A DNA stretch of 64,000 nt from contig NC_084587.1 in assembly GCF_033807715.1 (NCBI RefSeq), positions 14,055,017 to 14,119,016 of the forward strand, in the 5' to 3' direction. The notes beneath the pieces were generated by a model. That model was given only the letters and a program-made list of their open reading frames with translations, was not told the DNA's origin and ran no database searches. Positions 1-10,532 of this stretch are shown here, in pieces; the first letter of the stretch is position 1; every line of letters begins with the position of its first letter. Made by a program: the position numbers and the translations under genes. Source of the stretch: Cololabis saira. Its lineage: Eukaryota; Chordata; Actinopteri; Beloniformes; Belonidae.

Positions 1-533
1 GGTTCTTTGGAATTTTTCTCATTGATAACCTTGTCTGCATTCACAACACGGGGCCTAAGAGGACTTAGAGCTGAAGAGTGGAAGAGGCCAGACCTTGGTT
101 ACGCATACGCCGCACACACGTGTAGATAAGATCCTCTAGTCATCTTCAAAACCGTCAAGCTGTTACCTGTCCAAGATAAGAGCCAGACTGGCCGTCGAGT
201 CTGGTGTCTAAACTTGAACCACTCCCTTGTTGACCTTTTGTACTCATATTTTATTCACCTGGCTTCATCCAAGTAGTACAGTAGTTAACATGTAAAGGCT
301 TTTACGGTGTGTATATTTTCAAAATTACTCGTAATTTGTTTGTCATCATTATACAGTATCTGTATATTTTCCCAACCATAGGAACGTTTTTCAGGTGACA
401 TTTGCTGAGTGAGGTGGGTGTGGCCTGAACTAGCGACTATCCATTTCTGTGCAGCGCTGTTAACATTGGTTAACTTCAGAGTTCCAACCATCAGGCAACT
501 CAAGCATTTGCATGCATCAAACTTAAAGGTATA
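1..533. other. no recognised feature
   Basis: Mixed-composition unique-looking DNA. I see no convincing coding exon, terminal inverted repeat or tandem repeat. It ends at the target duplication of the first hAT element. Confidence 0.5.
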
Positions 534-541
534 GTCAGTAA

Positions 542-1191
542 TAGGAATGGGCGATATTTTACCGTTCACGATATACCGTCAAAAAAATTCCTCACGATAA
601 GAATTTGTCATCTCGCGATAAAAACGATAAATTCCCGTTGAGGTTTTTTTGTAAAGTGGAAGGAAGGAAGGAAGGAAGGAAGGAAGGAAGGAAGGAAGGA
701 AGGAAGGAAGGAAGGAAGGAAGGAAGGAAGGAAGGAAGGAAGGAAGGAAGGAAGGAAGGAAGGAAGGAAGGAAGGAAGGAAGGAAGGAAGGAAGGAAGGA
801 AGGAAGGAAGGGAGAAAACAAGGAAAGAAGGAAGGAAGGGAGAAAACAAGGAAAGAAGGAAGGAAGGGAGAAAAGAGGAAGGGAAGAAGGAAGGAGAGAG
901 CAGAGGAAAGAAGGAAGGATGGGAAAAAAGAAGGAAGGAAGGGAGAAAAGAGGAAGGGAAGAAGGAAGGAAGGAAATGAGCCAGAAAGAAAGAAAGAAAG
1001 AAAGAAAGAAGGATAAATTCCCGTTGATGAGGTTTTTGTGTAACAAACATGGCGGATCTGAGAGCGAGATAGATTTATAGCTACAAAGGTGGAGTTGAAT
1101 TGGTATTTTTTTTATCGTCATTTTTATCGTTATCAGGATAAATGCCAGAAATTATCGTGATACATTTTTTAGTCCATACCGCCCATCCCTA
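542..1191 (+). mobile_element. hAT-BED MITE, copy 1 (AAGG core)
   Basis: Non-autonomous hAT element. The left end reads TAGGAATGGGCGATATTTTA and the right end, inverted, reads TAGGGATGGGCGGTATGGAC. The 8-bp flanks GTCAGTAA (534-541) and GTCAGTGA (1192-1199) differ at one base and fit a hAT target duplication. The same ends occur in copies at 32114, 50142 and 52199. A start-codon segment matching the BED exon of the later copies remains near 1048-1068. The rest of the interior is deleted and replaced by a polypurine microsatellite. Strand is given as transposase sense. Confidence 0.9.
657..1009 (+). repeat. AAGG microsatellite and polypurine tract
   Basis: About 150 bp of almost pure AAGG repeats is followed by degenerate GGGAGAAAA/GGAAGG units and a short GAAA run. 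All of it is inside the hAT element. The boundary motif ATGAGCCAGAAAG near 975-987 also occurs at the start of the GAAA array of copy 2. Long ORFs on both strands here are only translations of the repeat. Confidence 0.95.
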
Positions 1192-1199
1192 GTCAGTGA

Positions 1200-2341
1200 T
1201 GTTGGAGAGCTAGCAAGATTTGAAAGTGGCACCTCCTCTAAGCCCCGCCCCCTCCTCCCCCTCCCGTCAGCGCTCCGTCCAAAGCCACGCCCCCACAAAC
1301 TTTGGGGAACGCGCATTTGCAGGAGTCGAGTTTTCCAGGACATTTTGGACAGCACATTTTCAACAAAACTACCCCATGTCTCATTCACCTGTAAGCGAGG
1401 CCGGTTTTAGGGGGGGCAGGGGTGGGCTGTGCCCACCCAAACGTTTCTCGTTTTCTGCGCCATTCTTCAGCAAACATGACTCAAGTGTGTGAAGTTTTCT
1501 GGCGAAATTTTCGATGTGACGAGTGCGCATATGGGACAGAGGGGGGCGTGGACGGGACTTAAAATGAAGGCATCTGATTGGTTCTTTCCCCCCTGCCAAT
1601 CCTCTGGTCCTCTGGTCCAATCCGTGCCAATCGGTGCGCAAAAAACAGATTGGTCAGAGTTTTTACAGGATTAAAGCTGTAAGAAAGGTCGGATTTTTTT
1701 CTTTCCTTTTTCTGAACACATTATTCACTGGCTACTCTCAGGATGGAAGGACCATTTCACCCAGTATAACAATATGTTTTTGAATACGATTACAGACTAT
1801 ACCTTTTAATAGTTTTAAAAAGGCAAAAATAGTTGTAAATTGTCATTTGCTATGCTTATCCAGTACACTTTTTATAGTAATTAGTATAACCAAATCGGGA
1901 GATTTTATGCTTTTTTTTTAGTTTATTTTCACAATAATTCAAATATATTACTCTAGGAGAGACAAAATTAACTTTTTCCCTTTAAAACATTACTATTTAA
2001 AGTGTCTACACTTTGTTGTGAGCCAGTCTCAAGAGGCCTCTCAGTCAGCAGTCTGCTGATAATACACACAGTCATCAGCAAACTATGGATGGACAGACTT
2101 ACTGTCAGACAGACGGCAGGGGAGCAGTGTTCATTAAACGCCCCCCCACCCCCCCGTGTCGTCAGCCCGCTGGTAAACAATACCAGAGAGGTGGCTCGAC
2201 ATGGGGACCAGGCTTTCATATTGCCCCCTGCTGTCTCAAAGCCTGATGGGAGTCCTCACTCGCTCTGGTTTGCTCTGTCTCTCCCTCTAATTGTGCCACT
2301 GTCTGAAAACCTTTCATGGGAAATGTGCAGTAGCGCACGGA

Positions 2342-2345
<4 letters not shown>
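1200..2345. other. no recognised gene; GC-rich part at 1217-1640
   Basis: The first 450 bp is richer in GC and CpG than its surroundings and contains GGGGGGGCAGGGGTGGGC-type text that resembles old interspersed repeat. From 1680 it becomes AT-rich and unique-looking. I could not find matching termini, and the short ORFs show no recognisable domain. Confidence 0.4.

Positions 2346-2421
<76 letters not shown>
2346..2421 (+). repeat. (TG)n microsatellite
   Basis: An uninterrupted TG dinucleotide run of about 76 bp. The CV-repeat ORFs that cross it are artefacts. Confidence 0.98.
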
Positions 2422-2424
<3 letters not shown>

Positions 2425-3266
2425 GTGCATACTTGAGTTTTACCTTTTGGCAAAGTGCCCTAGCAACTTTTGTTCTTTTTCTTTTTCCAAGGACGCAAAT
2501 GCTAATGAAAAATGGACAGTGTCATCTTCAAACAGGTCACACATTCTTGGTCATTTCTTTTTTTTTTTCTTCTTCTTTCATTTTACATCAATCTGACTCC
2601 TCGTAAGTAAGTTATGTAACCTCCATCTCTGCATCTTTGTGGGGGCTGGGGGTACGATGGGAGATTTGTGAGAGCACACAGCACAAAGCCTTGCGTTCAT
2701 TGTGACACTTCAAAGCCCTCCGTGCACCCCCTTACCGAAGCCCCTGGGAATGACACATTTGTGACAGTGTTACATCACACGCCGTGCCCTTAAGGGTTCA
2801 GCTTGCACTGCCATGACAGACGGCTCTTTCACGGTTAATTTTGCTATCACGGCTACAGCGGAAGCACACCAGTGATTAACAAGAGGTTTCCACAGTCGTC
2901 GCTCTCTTGTGAAACAGTTCCCTGCTGTGCTGGATGTACCTTAGGGAGTAGTGGGCAGTGTCATGGTTTTCCTGTGCACAAAGATGGTGTGTCCACTGCT
3001 GCTAAGCTGCAGCTCCTGGGATGCCGGTCACAGCGTGAGCTTGAAAAGGCCTTCAAAGTACCAGAGTGATCAGAAATGATTTAACTCATGCTCTGTGAAG
3101 ACGATGAGGACAGTTGGACATTATGTTTGCGTGGCTGTCCTTCTCACAAACGTACTATGGTGAAGGACAACTTAACCTAATGATCTTCGCCCATATATTA
3201 CCATTACTAAATGCATCCAGGCTAAAGCCATTGTTAAATCACATCATTTTCAGTATTGGTATAGTG
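2422..3266. other. no recognised feature
   Basis: Unique-looking DNA with a short T-rich tract near 2558-2577. No exon signature was convincing; a 65-codon ORF at 2872-3069 has no recognisable family. Confidence 0.4.
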
Positions 3267-3566
3267 GAATTATATAGTGCTGCCAACGACTAATCTTTGG
3301 ACTAATTTTTCAATTAGTCAACTAATCTTAACGACTAATTAAAAAAATATATAAAACGATTGCCATTAATTTGTGTTCATTTTATTTTGAATGCAACGCA
3401 AAAATATTTGTAAATGTGCCTGCATTGCGTTGTCCAATGTCATTTCCTAAAACATTACATGGAGGTAGCCTGCTTAACATCCAAAGACGGTCATCGTAAT
3501 TCACTGGATTTATTTTCTTTTTAAAGATTAAAAGTTGGCGTGACGATTAAATAATAATAATCATAC

Positions 3567-4879
3567 TTAGGTTGTCCTTTGCTGATTGGAAGCATCTTCA
3601 GCAGCTCCTGTGTGCTTCATTTTCAGGCACTCATGCATCACAGTTGCTCCGGTTGATCCGGTGATACGCCAACCAAGTCGTACTAAGGGCCCGATTTACT
3701 AAGATCCTAAATAAAGAGTACTAAATTGCGTGTGCACTGAAAAAGTTTGCGCGTGCTGTTGTTGTGTGTTTTGCGGGTGATCAACTAAGATTGCGTGCGC
3801 AATTGATAACAGGTGCAAACCTCAGTATTTAAATGAGATGTTGCGCGTCTTACGGTTTGCGGCGCAAACTTTGCGCCATGGAGAGTCTGGATGTGGACGA
3901 GTTGGAGTTATAGAGATATTAGTGGAAGAGGCAAATTGTTGTATTCAGCACCCCTGCCGTGAAAAGCACCCCCTCGTATATTCAATGATAAGTAGACCAA
4001 GAAAAAAAACACACTGACACTTCAATATATTTATATATAAACACTCACACAAACACATACTTAGGAGTTTATATTATATATATTTACAAATATTATGGAA
4101 GACAACACAGTAAGCAGGCTATTAATTAATGACATCAATAACCATTCACCCGATTTTTTTTTTTTTACCCGAATCCATGAGCGCATTTAAACATGAATCA
4201 TTAACACAAAACTGGACGCTAAACAGAACATGACACGGAATGAGAATATAATTTTTGTCAGACGAGGGGGTTCTTTTCACGGCAGGGGTGCTGAATACTG
4301 CACGACACCGGGGTATGACAACTGCAGAACAAGTATAGGCGCACAATGAGAAACACTTTTTTCTCCATGAAAACACGTGATTTATTTATTATCACAAATA
4401 AAAAAATTAATGTGCCTCCTGTGGCAACCTTTTGCTGAATAATACTCGATTTAACATTCAAATAAAATATTTCTCCTTTTGCATGTGGAGATTAGCACCG
4501 TCCTTTCGAACGTATTAAATACAGACGCAATCACAATCCCCGCAAAAACTTTCAGGCTTGGTAAATCTCATTGCGCGTGGTAAATGGACCAATTTGCATC
4601 TTTCCCTCCCAGTATTTAGCGATTTCTGGTGGGTACGCCCCATATTGATTATTCATCAGGGCAAAAGTACTAAATGGATTGCGTGTGCTATTTTGCGCAT
4701 TTGAGAGACGCAGTCGTCTTTGCACGCTGTTAGTAGATCAGCTGGCACTTTGGTTTGCGGGTGCTGTCAAGTTTGCACACGTTTTTACACACGCAAACCT
4801 TTAGTAAATCGGGCCCTAAGTGTACAAACCACTCTATCACCAGTTGCACCAAATTTTCCCAAACTTTCAATTCTTTCGG
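3567..4879 (-). pseudogene. BED zinc-finger exon remnant split by a transposon
   Basis: Read on the minus strand, 4820-4879 contains KVWENLVQLV, which resembles the start of a BED finger (K-V-W-E-H-F). The reading resumes at 3567-3683 with VMHECLKMKHTG, which resembles the His-x-His end of the same domain, then ends at TAA (3567-3569). Between the halves lies the Harbinger-like element 3687-4816 with its TAA duplication. The central Cys-x2-Cys part is not recognisable. BED fingers bind DNA and are typical of hAT transposases. Confidence in the family is moderate because both halves are short. Confidence 0.6.
3687..4816. mobile_element. Harbinger-like element with GGGCCCGATTTACTAA ends
   Basis: The left end GGGCCCGATTTACTAA is mirrored by TTAGTAAATCGGGCCC at the right. 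TAA trinucleotides directly flank both ends (3684-3686 and 4817-4819), which fits PIF/Harbinger target duplications. The 1130-bp interior encodes no recognisable transposase. It contains an internal 37-bp inverted repeat (3941-3977 against 4262-4298). Confidence 0.8.
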
Positions 4880-5152
4880 TCTTTTCCTAGAAGTTGTCAT
4901 ACTCGATTCAGACTCACGTCCTGCGTCTATTATTTGTATTAAAACAGGAGGATGCTCAGAACTGACGGTAAAAAAAGTTCAATACGGGGGACAGAGGAGA
5001 GAGTGTAGCCAGTTTAACCAACAAAACTAGTGGTGTGGAGCAGAATTACCTGAACGCAGGTGAGCCATTTGAGACCGGAGACCAAAATAAATGAAAGTTG
5101 GCCGACGCATTGGTAAGAAAAATTGTCGTTCACGAATTTTCATCGTCAATAA

Positions 5153-5924
5153 TAGGGGTGGGTATTGGGAAGGACCTCACGATACGATACGCATCACGAT
5201 ACTTGAGCCACGATACGATACACATTGCGATATCCCGATTATGCGATATCCCGATTATTATATTCTACATAGTTCACCGAAAAATTTAAAAATGCATTAC
5301 ACATCTTAAAATCCAAGTTGTATATATGTACATCAGATGATAGTGATGGATCTTAAAATCCGAGTTGCACGTTCATCAGATTATAGTGACAATTCATGGG
5401 ACAAACTGAGTCAAAACAATGTTTTATTATAACTATACCAGCTAAAGTTACAACATATTTGTATATGTTTTTCATATTATTTAAATCATATGAAATTAAC
5501 ATTAAATTTAGTATGAGGTTGCTTTAATTATGTGGCAAATGATAATAAACACAAGAAAGATGGGTACTAAAACCAAGGACAGGCACAACATTCAGTATAG
5601 ATATAAATCCATAAATAAATAAACCTCTGCCCATTATTTTTCATTTTTTAAGGACAGGCAATTGTGTTATATAAAAAATAAATTATAAAGTGAAATAAAA
5701 CCTGAGCTCAGTGCAGGGCCCTCCCAGGGTTGGTAGAGAGTGGCAATGCCCAGGACTGTCACTTAGGTAGGAGCACTGGGTGATATAATGGGAAAAAAAT
5801 CGGGGGTAAAAAATATAAAAAAAAAAAAAAAAAAAAATCGATATTCAAATTTTGAATATCGATATTGAATCGGCTGGAAAAGTATCGCGATATATTGCCA
5901 TATCGATATTTTTGCCCACCCCTA
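5153..5924. mobile_element. hAT MITE (TAGGGGTGGGTATT ends)
   Basis: Ends are TAGGGGTGGGTATT and the inverted TAGGGGTGGGCAAAAATATC. The 8-bp duplication GTCAATAA is perfect (5145-5152 and 5925-5932). The subterminal regions are rich in CACGATACGATA and ATCGATAT motifs, plausible transposase-binding repeats. A poly(A) run lies at 5819-5837. About 50 bp near 5508-5560 also occurs in the element at 48086. Confidence 0.9.
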
Positions 5925-5973
5925 GTCAATAACGTTGACTATGTCGACTAATCGATGCAGCTCTAGAATAATA

Positions 5974-7040
5974 TTTTTAATTTAAGGTGCTGCGTTCGGC
6001 CATCAGACGCCCTTTCTGTAAGCATCTTAAATGTGTCTCCAGCAGATAAATTACAGGATAATATTTGCATTGTTGTTGGAGAAACACATATTTAATATTT
6101 AATTATCTATCATACTGTATAAACACAGTCAGAATTTTAAATCCCCCATGCTTCTGGGAAAACTCAAGAACGTATTGGAGAACAGATCTCATTAAGAACA
6201 TGTTTGTCTAAATGGGATGTGATGGACTTTTGCTCACTTGGGTCCAGTGTCCCTTTACCGGGCATTGATTTGTGTTCGCTTTGTGCTTATCTTCAGAGAC
6301 AGCTTGTTTAGTTCTTTGACCTCGCATCCTCTTATCCAGGAAGTTGACAGGTTTACCTTGTGCGAGTGAAAACACAACAAGCGACAGATTCAGATGAAAG
6401 AGAACAAAGAGCAGTCCAGGGTTCGCATTATTTCTAAAGTCCTTCCTTTGTAGTAATTGACGATGGGGCATCTTTTATTTATGGCATTCATATGCTCTTA
6501 TTTTGTAGTTGTACGGTTATTTCCCAAATTCACAATCCAGCATCCCTGTGTCTGCTAAACATGGTTCAAACATGATTCTTATTGTGGATTTATGATAAAT
6601 TATCTATTGCTCCTCATTTGACCCAGGCTAAATTGTACAATTAAGTCATAAATTACAGAATAAAATTATGATTTTGAATGGATAGGCTGCCGTTGTGGGG
6701 AATATTTATGGTTTCAGTGTCACAGCAAAATAGTTTTGTCACAATGCTATCACATCTTAGACGAAGCTTAAAATGTCAAAACTATTGTCAGTTAGTTTTT
6801 AGCACAGTCCCAAATTTATTTCATTAACGTGACCAAACTACAGACACAATGTAGTTTTTGCTGATGTTCTGTGTTCTTCACCTACGTTTCCATCCTGTAC
6901 TGTGACTGCTTAAATGGTGTGTTCAATAATGAGAAGAGACACAATGATTATCTGTTTCATCAGCTAATTTATTCGTCATTCTGACAGACATGAAACAAGC
7001 AGAAAAAAGCAGACTAAACATATGCAAGTCAAAGATTTTT
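5974..7040. other. no recognised feature
   Basis: AT-rich unique-looking sequence. An 87-codon minus-strand ORF at 6208-6471 has no recognisable domain and is probably chance. Confidence 0.4.
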
Positions 7041-7048
7041 AGTCAAAC

Positions 7049-7647
7049 TAGGGTTGCCACCTTTCAGAAATAGAAATAAGGGACGCCCTGATTTCAGCAG
7101 CGCAGGAGCCAAAAAAAAGCCCCAAAACTTCTAAACTGAATAAAAATGTGTTTATTTTATATGAAAAAAACAAATGCTTTGATTTAAAGTTTAAAGTGCT
7201 TTAATAGCATTGAACTTGCATGACTGTACAGACAGCCAACCATATAGCAGCTGAAATAGCCTCCTATGCTACGTATGTCCATATCAGCCCAGATGTAATA
7301 TAGCCTACAGGTGAAGAATATGGTGTAAAAGTTAATTTATTTCAATAATTCAACTAGAATATAGTGTAAAAGTTAACTTATTTCAATAATTCAACTAGAA
7401 TATGGTGTAAAAGTTAATTTATTTCAATAATTCAACTATAATATGGTGTAAAAGTTAATTTATTTCAATAATTCAACTAGAATATGGTGTAAAGGTTAAT
7501 TTATTTAAATAATTCAACTAGAATATGGTGTAAAAGTTAATGAAAATACGGTACAAATCGTGTCCCGTATTAGTTCAATACGGGACGCAACATTTTGTTC
7601 TCAAATAAAGGACAATTCCGTATTTTACGGGACGGGTGGCAACCCTA
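7049..7647. mobile_element. hAT MITE (TAGGGTTGCCACC ends)
   Basis: The left end is TAGGGTTGCCACCTTTCAG and the right end, inverted, is TTAGGGTTGCCACCCGTCCC. AGTCAAAC is perfectly duplicated (7041-7048 and 7648-7655). The 599-bp element holds a 41-bp tandem repeat. The beginning of an inverted copy of this family lies at the right edge of the window (63938). Confidence 0.92.
7316..7541 (+). repeat. 41-bp tandem repeat inside hAT MITE
   Basis: About 5.5 units of 41 bp, each beginning GAATATGGTGTAAAAGTTAA, with a few substitutions between units (for example ATAGTG for ATGGTG in unit 2). Confidence 0.92.
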
Positions 7648-7655
7648 AGTCAAAC

Positions 7656-9504
7656 TCATTTTAAGTCATGATTCATTCATTTACAAGTAGAACACAAATA
7701 AAGCAGAGAAAAACAGGGGTTATATTCTGGGATGCTTTCAGTCTCTTCATTACAGGCCTGGTACCCAAATATTCATTTTACTGAATATTGTGAGTCCAGG
7801 GGTGTGCCGAGGTTATGGTAAGCTTTTACAGCTTTATCCTGAACTTTATGATCTAAAACTAGAGACTATACTTCAGAAACTACTTCAGCAATACTAAGTC
7901 CTAACTGAGGGCCGTGAAGTTCAGTTCTGGTTAGAAAGACAAGGCAAGGCAAATTAATTTATATAGCACATTTCACACGACGAGCATGGACTCAAAAATA
8001 ATGCATTTAAAATGTAACCTGAATAGTCTTGTAACATTCTGTCTGATTTCCTGAAGTTCAAATGATGACCAAACAAAATCATTAAAAAAGTTTGCTGGAT
8101 ACAGTTGTTTTTATCATTTTATTTTAAAAACAAAGAAGACCTATGGCGATCGGTGTAGATGAACTGTCATTTTACTCTAATTCCACTATTCCCCAAACAT
8201 TTTTCCCATTATCTGATACATAATTATGTAATAAACAATATATAGCTGAAGCTAGCATTTGTCCCCCGACAGGGTGGACATATTTTGCAAAGGGTCAGTA
8301 GTTTGACATTCTGTATTTAATTCATAAAAAGTGTTTAAGCTTGACCAATATGTATTTTAAACATCCTAGGGGTAGCTTAATGACAGGATTATAAATTTAA
8401 ATGGTAAATCTCACAGATTTTTTATCAAAATTACAATGTCTCAAAGGCACTTTATAGTGATAATGACCCACATATTCACCCAAACATAGGAGACTTAATA
8501 ATGACGCCAGCTGCAGCTACCTGGTGTCATTGCCAGGGCTCAGTATTTCTTCATGTTTTCGTCAGCCACAGTTGACTCAATTTTGTACATTTTTATTGGT
8601 TGCTTACTGGTTGCTTTTGTCCAAAGGATCGGGAATCAGATCCAAAATGGAACCTGTTAGCTCATCACTTTCAACTTTACGTAACACAGATTCTTCGTCG
8701 ATGTAACTGTTGAACTTTGTGAACATGGATAATCTCAGGCATACCACATGTCATGTATTTTGTCAGTGATCTCAATGTCTGACGAGCCTTATTCGTCCAG
8801 TTTGAGGACTAATTTTGTTACATGAACTTAGCAGCACATGACACTGGTGGTGGGCTTCAGCACATCAGCTTTAAAACATACGCAGCAAAAACATGTGGAC
8901 AAGCAAGCATGCAACGTCACTGTTCTTCACTCTCTCTGTGGTTTCTGAGCATCTGAAGGGAATATTTTACAAATTCCTGGTTTGAGGAGCAGATTTGCTT
9001 GTTTTTTTTCTTGTTTCTTATCGATTGTAGTTGAGTTTGGAGGTACCATGCTGCGCCTTAACGATCTAAATATAAACCAGGGAGAATACAGAACACAATG
9101 ATGGGCGTCCGACCAACAGCAGGATTAAAGCTTGACCTTTTACCTGGAGTCCAAGCTTCACTTGCCTCGGCTGTAAGTGGAGGAAAGGAAAAGCGAGGAA
9201 ACTGGATGTGGTTTAACACCCTCAGTGGGCTCTCATACGGGAGGGGCACCCTGCCATCAGGGAGCTGATGGCTTTGTGTACGGCACATCTCATTTGCAAT
9301 GTTTTTATTTAACCTGACCTGAGCATTGAACTCTGGGCATCCTAAACTTAGTCATTCTATTATTATACCGCTAAAGAAAACAACTTCCCTCTGATTGAGC
9401 AACCATTTAGCCAATTGTTGCTTCTTCAAAGGAAACAACATGATTGTAATGCTGAAGTCCTACTTTGACATGCTGTGCTTCATCTAATCAAAGTAATTTC
9501 TCAT
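7656..9504. other. no recognised gene; short LINE tail near 7941-7985
   Basis: Mostly unique-looking. At 7941-7985 the text GGCAAGGCAAATTAATTTAT followed by ATAGCACA resembles the reverse complement of the LINE 3' tail seen at 15690 and 62570, so it is probably a tiny minus-strand LINE fragment. Short ORFs at 8524 and 9058 have no recognisable product. Confidence 0.4.
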
Positions 9505-9512
9505 GTCTACAG

Positions 9513-10097
9513 TAGGGCTGTTCGATTTTGCCCAAAAATAAAATCTCTATTTTTTTCTCTCAAAATCCGATTTTCGATTACGATTACGATTATTTTGTGA
9601 ATTGACAAAAGGCAAAGAAATTATTTCAAATATGCTGTTTTTTTATTGAACATTTGCTCCATTGGGCTTTAGGTGCAAACTTTGCTCTTATTAAACCAAA
9701 AATGAATCAATAAAGTGCAAAACTCTGTAAAATAAGTTGAAAAAAAGTTTTAAAAAATATAATAAAATATAAAGTTTTATCTCTGAAAAAAAAAATCAGC
9801 AAATCAGCACTTGCAAACATACAGTAAGTTATATTTCCAATTAAATAAAACAAGACATTTTCTAATTAAAGTAAACTTTGCATGCTAAATAATAATGCAA
9901 CCCATGAAGGAGGTAGAGGTGTGTAATGTCAGTCATTACATTTGCTATTCACATTTGCAAGTTTTTTGCAAGGAACACGAGCCGGTCTACCGCATCTGGC
10001 TTGAGGGATGCCCGGTGGCATGTTACAACGCCCCCTCCTACACTAAAGAGCCTCTCCGATGGGGCACGATTTAAAATCGATTAATCGAACAGCCCTA
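9513..10097 (-). mobile_element. hAT element, deletion derivative (TAGGGCTGTTCGATTTT ends)
   Basis: Ends are TAGGGCTGTTCGATTTTGCC and the inverted TAGGGCTGTTCGATTAATCG. GTCTACAG is perfectly duplicated (9505-9512 and 10098-10105). The 585-bp element keeps the 3' end of a hAT transposase gene close to its right end, so it is an internally deleted derivative of an autonomous element. Confidence 0.95.
9961..10071 (-). pseudogene. hAT transposase C-terminal fragment
   Basis: The minus strand reads an open 37-codon segment beginning NRAPSERLFSVGGGVVTCHR and continuing through SLKPDAVDRLVFLAKN. This matches the well-known hAT C-terminal dimerisation region (the APSER-x-FS and SLKP-x-x-V-x-x-L-V-F-L signatures). 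Only this tail is present; the catalytic core is missing, so no transposase can be made. Confidence 0.9.
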
Positions 10098-10105
10098 GTC
10101 TACAG

Positions 10106-10501
10106 TAACATGGTCACTGTAAGCAGAAAGAAAAACTCCTTATTTTCTATATAGTGTACAGCATATTGTAATGAATAAGAACATGGAATTAAAGCATGCA
10201 TGACACAATGACGTAAGATTTGTAGACTTTCACTCATCTAAAAAACGTTTCCCAAAAGTCCAAACTACTCCTTGTAGAAAAGGTCTTATCCTTTGTGATG
10301 GAGAAGCCATCTGTCCCTGGATAAATGACATCCTTTCAGCACAGATGGGACTTAAGTGTCTCCATTCCTCCACAGACCTTGTGACTGTGGTTTTTGGCTC
10401 CAACAGAAAACATTTTCATCACTCAAATTGGGAATATTTCCACACCACTTTTAATTTAATTCAGAGAGCGCTGGCGTGAAATCACTCGCTCAGAGTGAAT
10501 G

Positions 10502-10532
<31 letters not shown>

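Larger units (their letters stand above)
3275..5965 (-). mobile_element. hAT-BED element, family 2, with two nested insertions
   Basis: The outer element starts TAGTGCTGCCAACGACTAAT and its right end, inverted, reads TAGAGCTGCATCGATTAGTC. The flanks GAATTATA (3267-3274) and GAATAATA (5966-5973) form an 8-bp target duplication with one mismatch. Two later insertions sit inside: a Harbinger-like element (3687-4816) and a hAT MITE (5153-5924). Without them the outer element is about 0.78 kb. The element at 48086-49210 has related ends and also carries BED text on the minus strand. Confidence 0.85.

Noticed and set aside
2346..2436. Cys/Val repeat proteins from TG microsatellites (also 51072, 56047, 63247)
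   Set aside because: Dinucleotide repeats stay open in several frames by composition.
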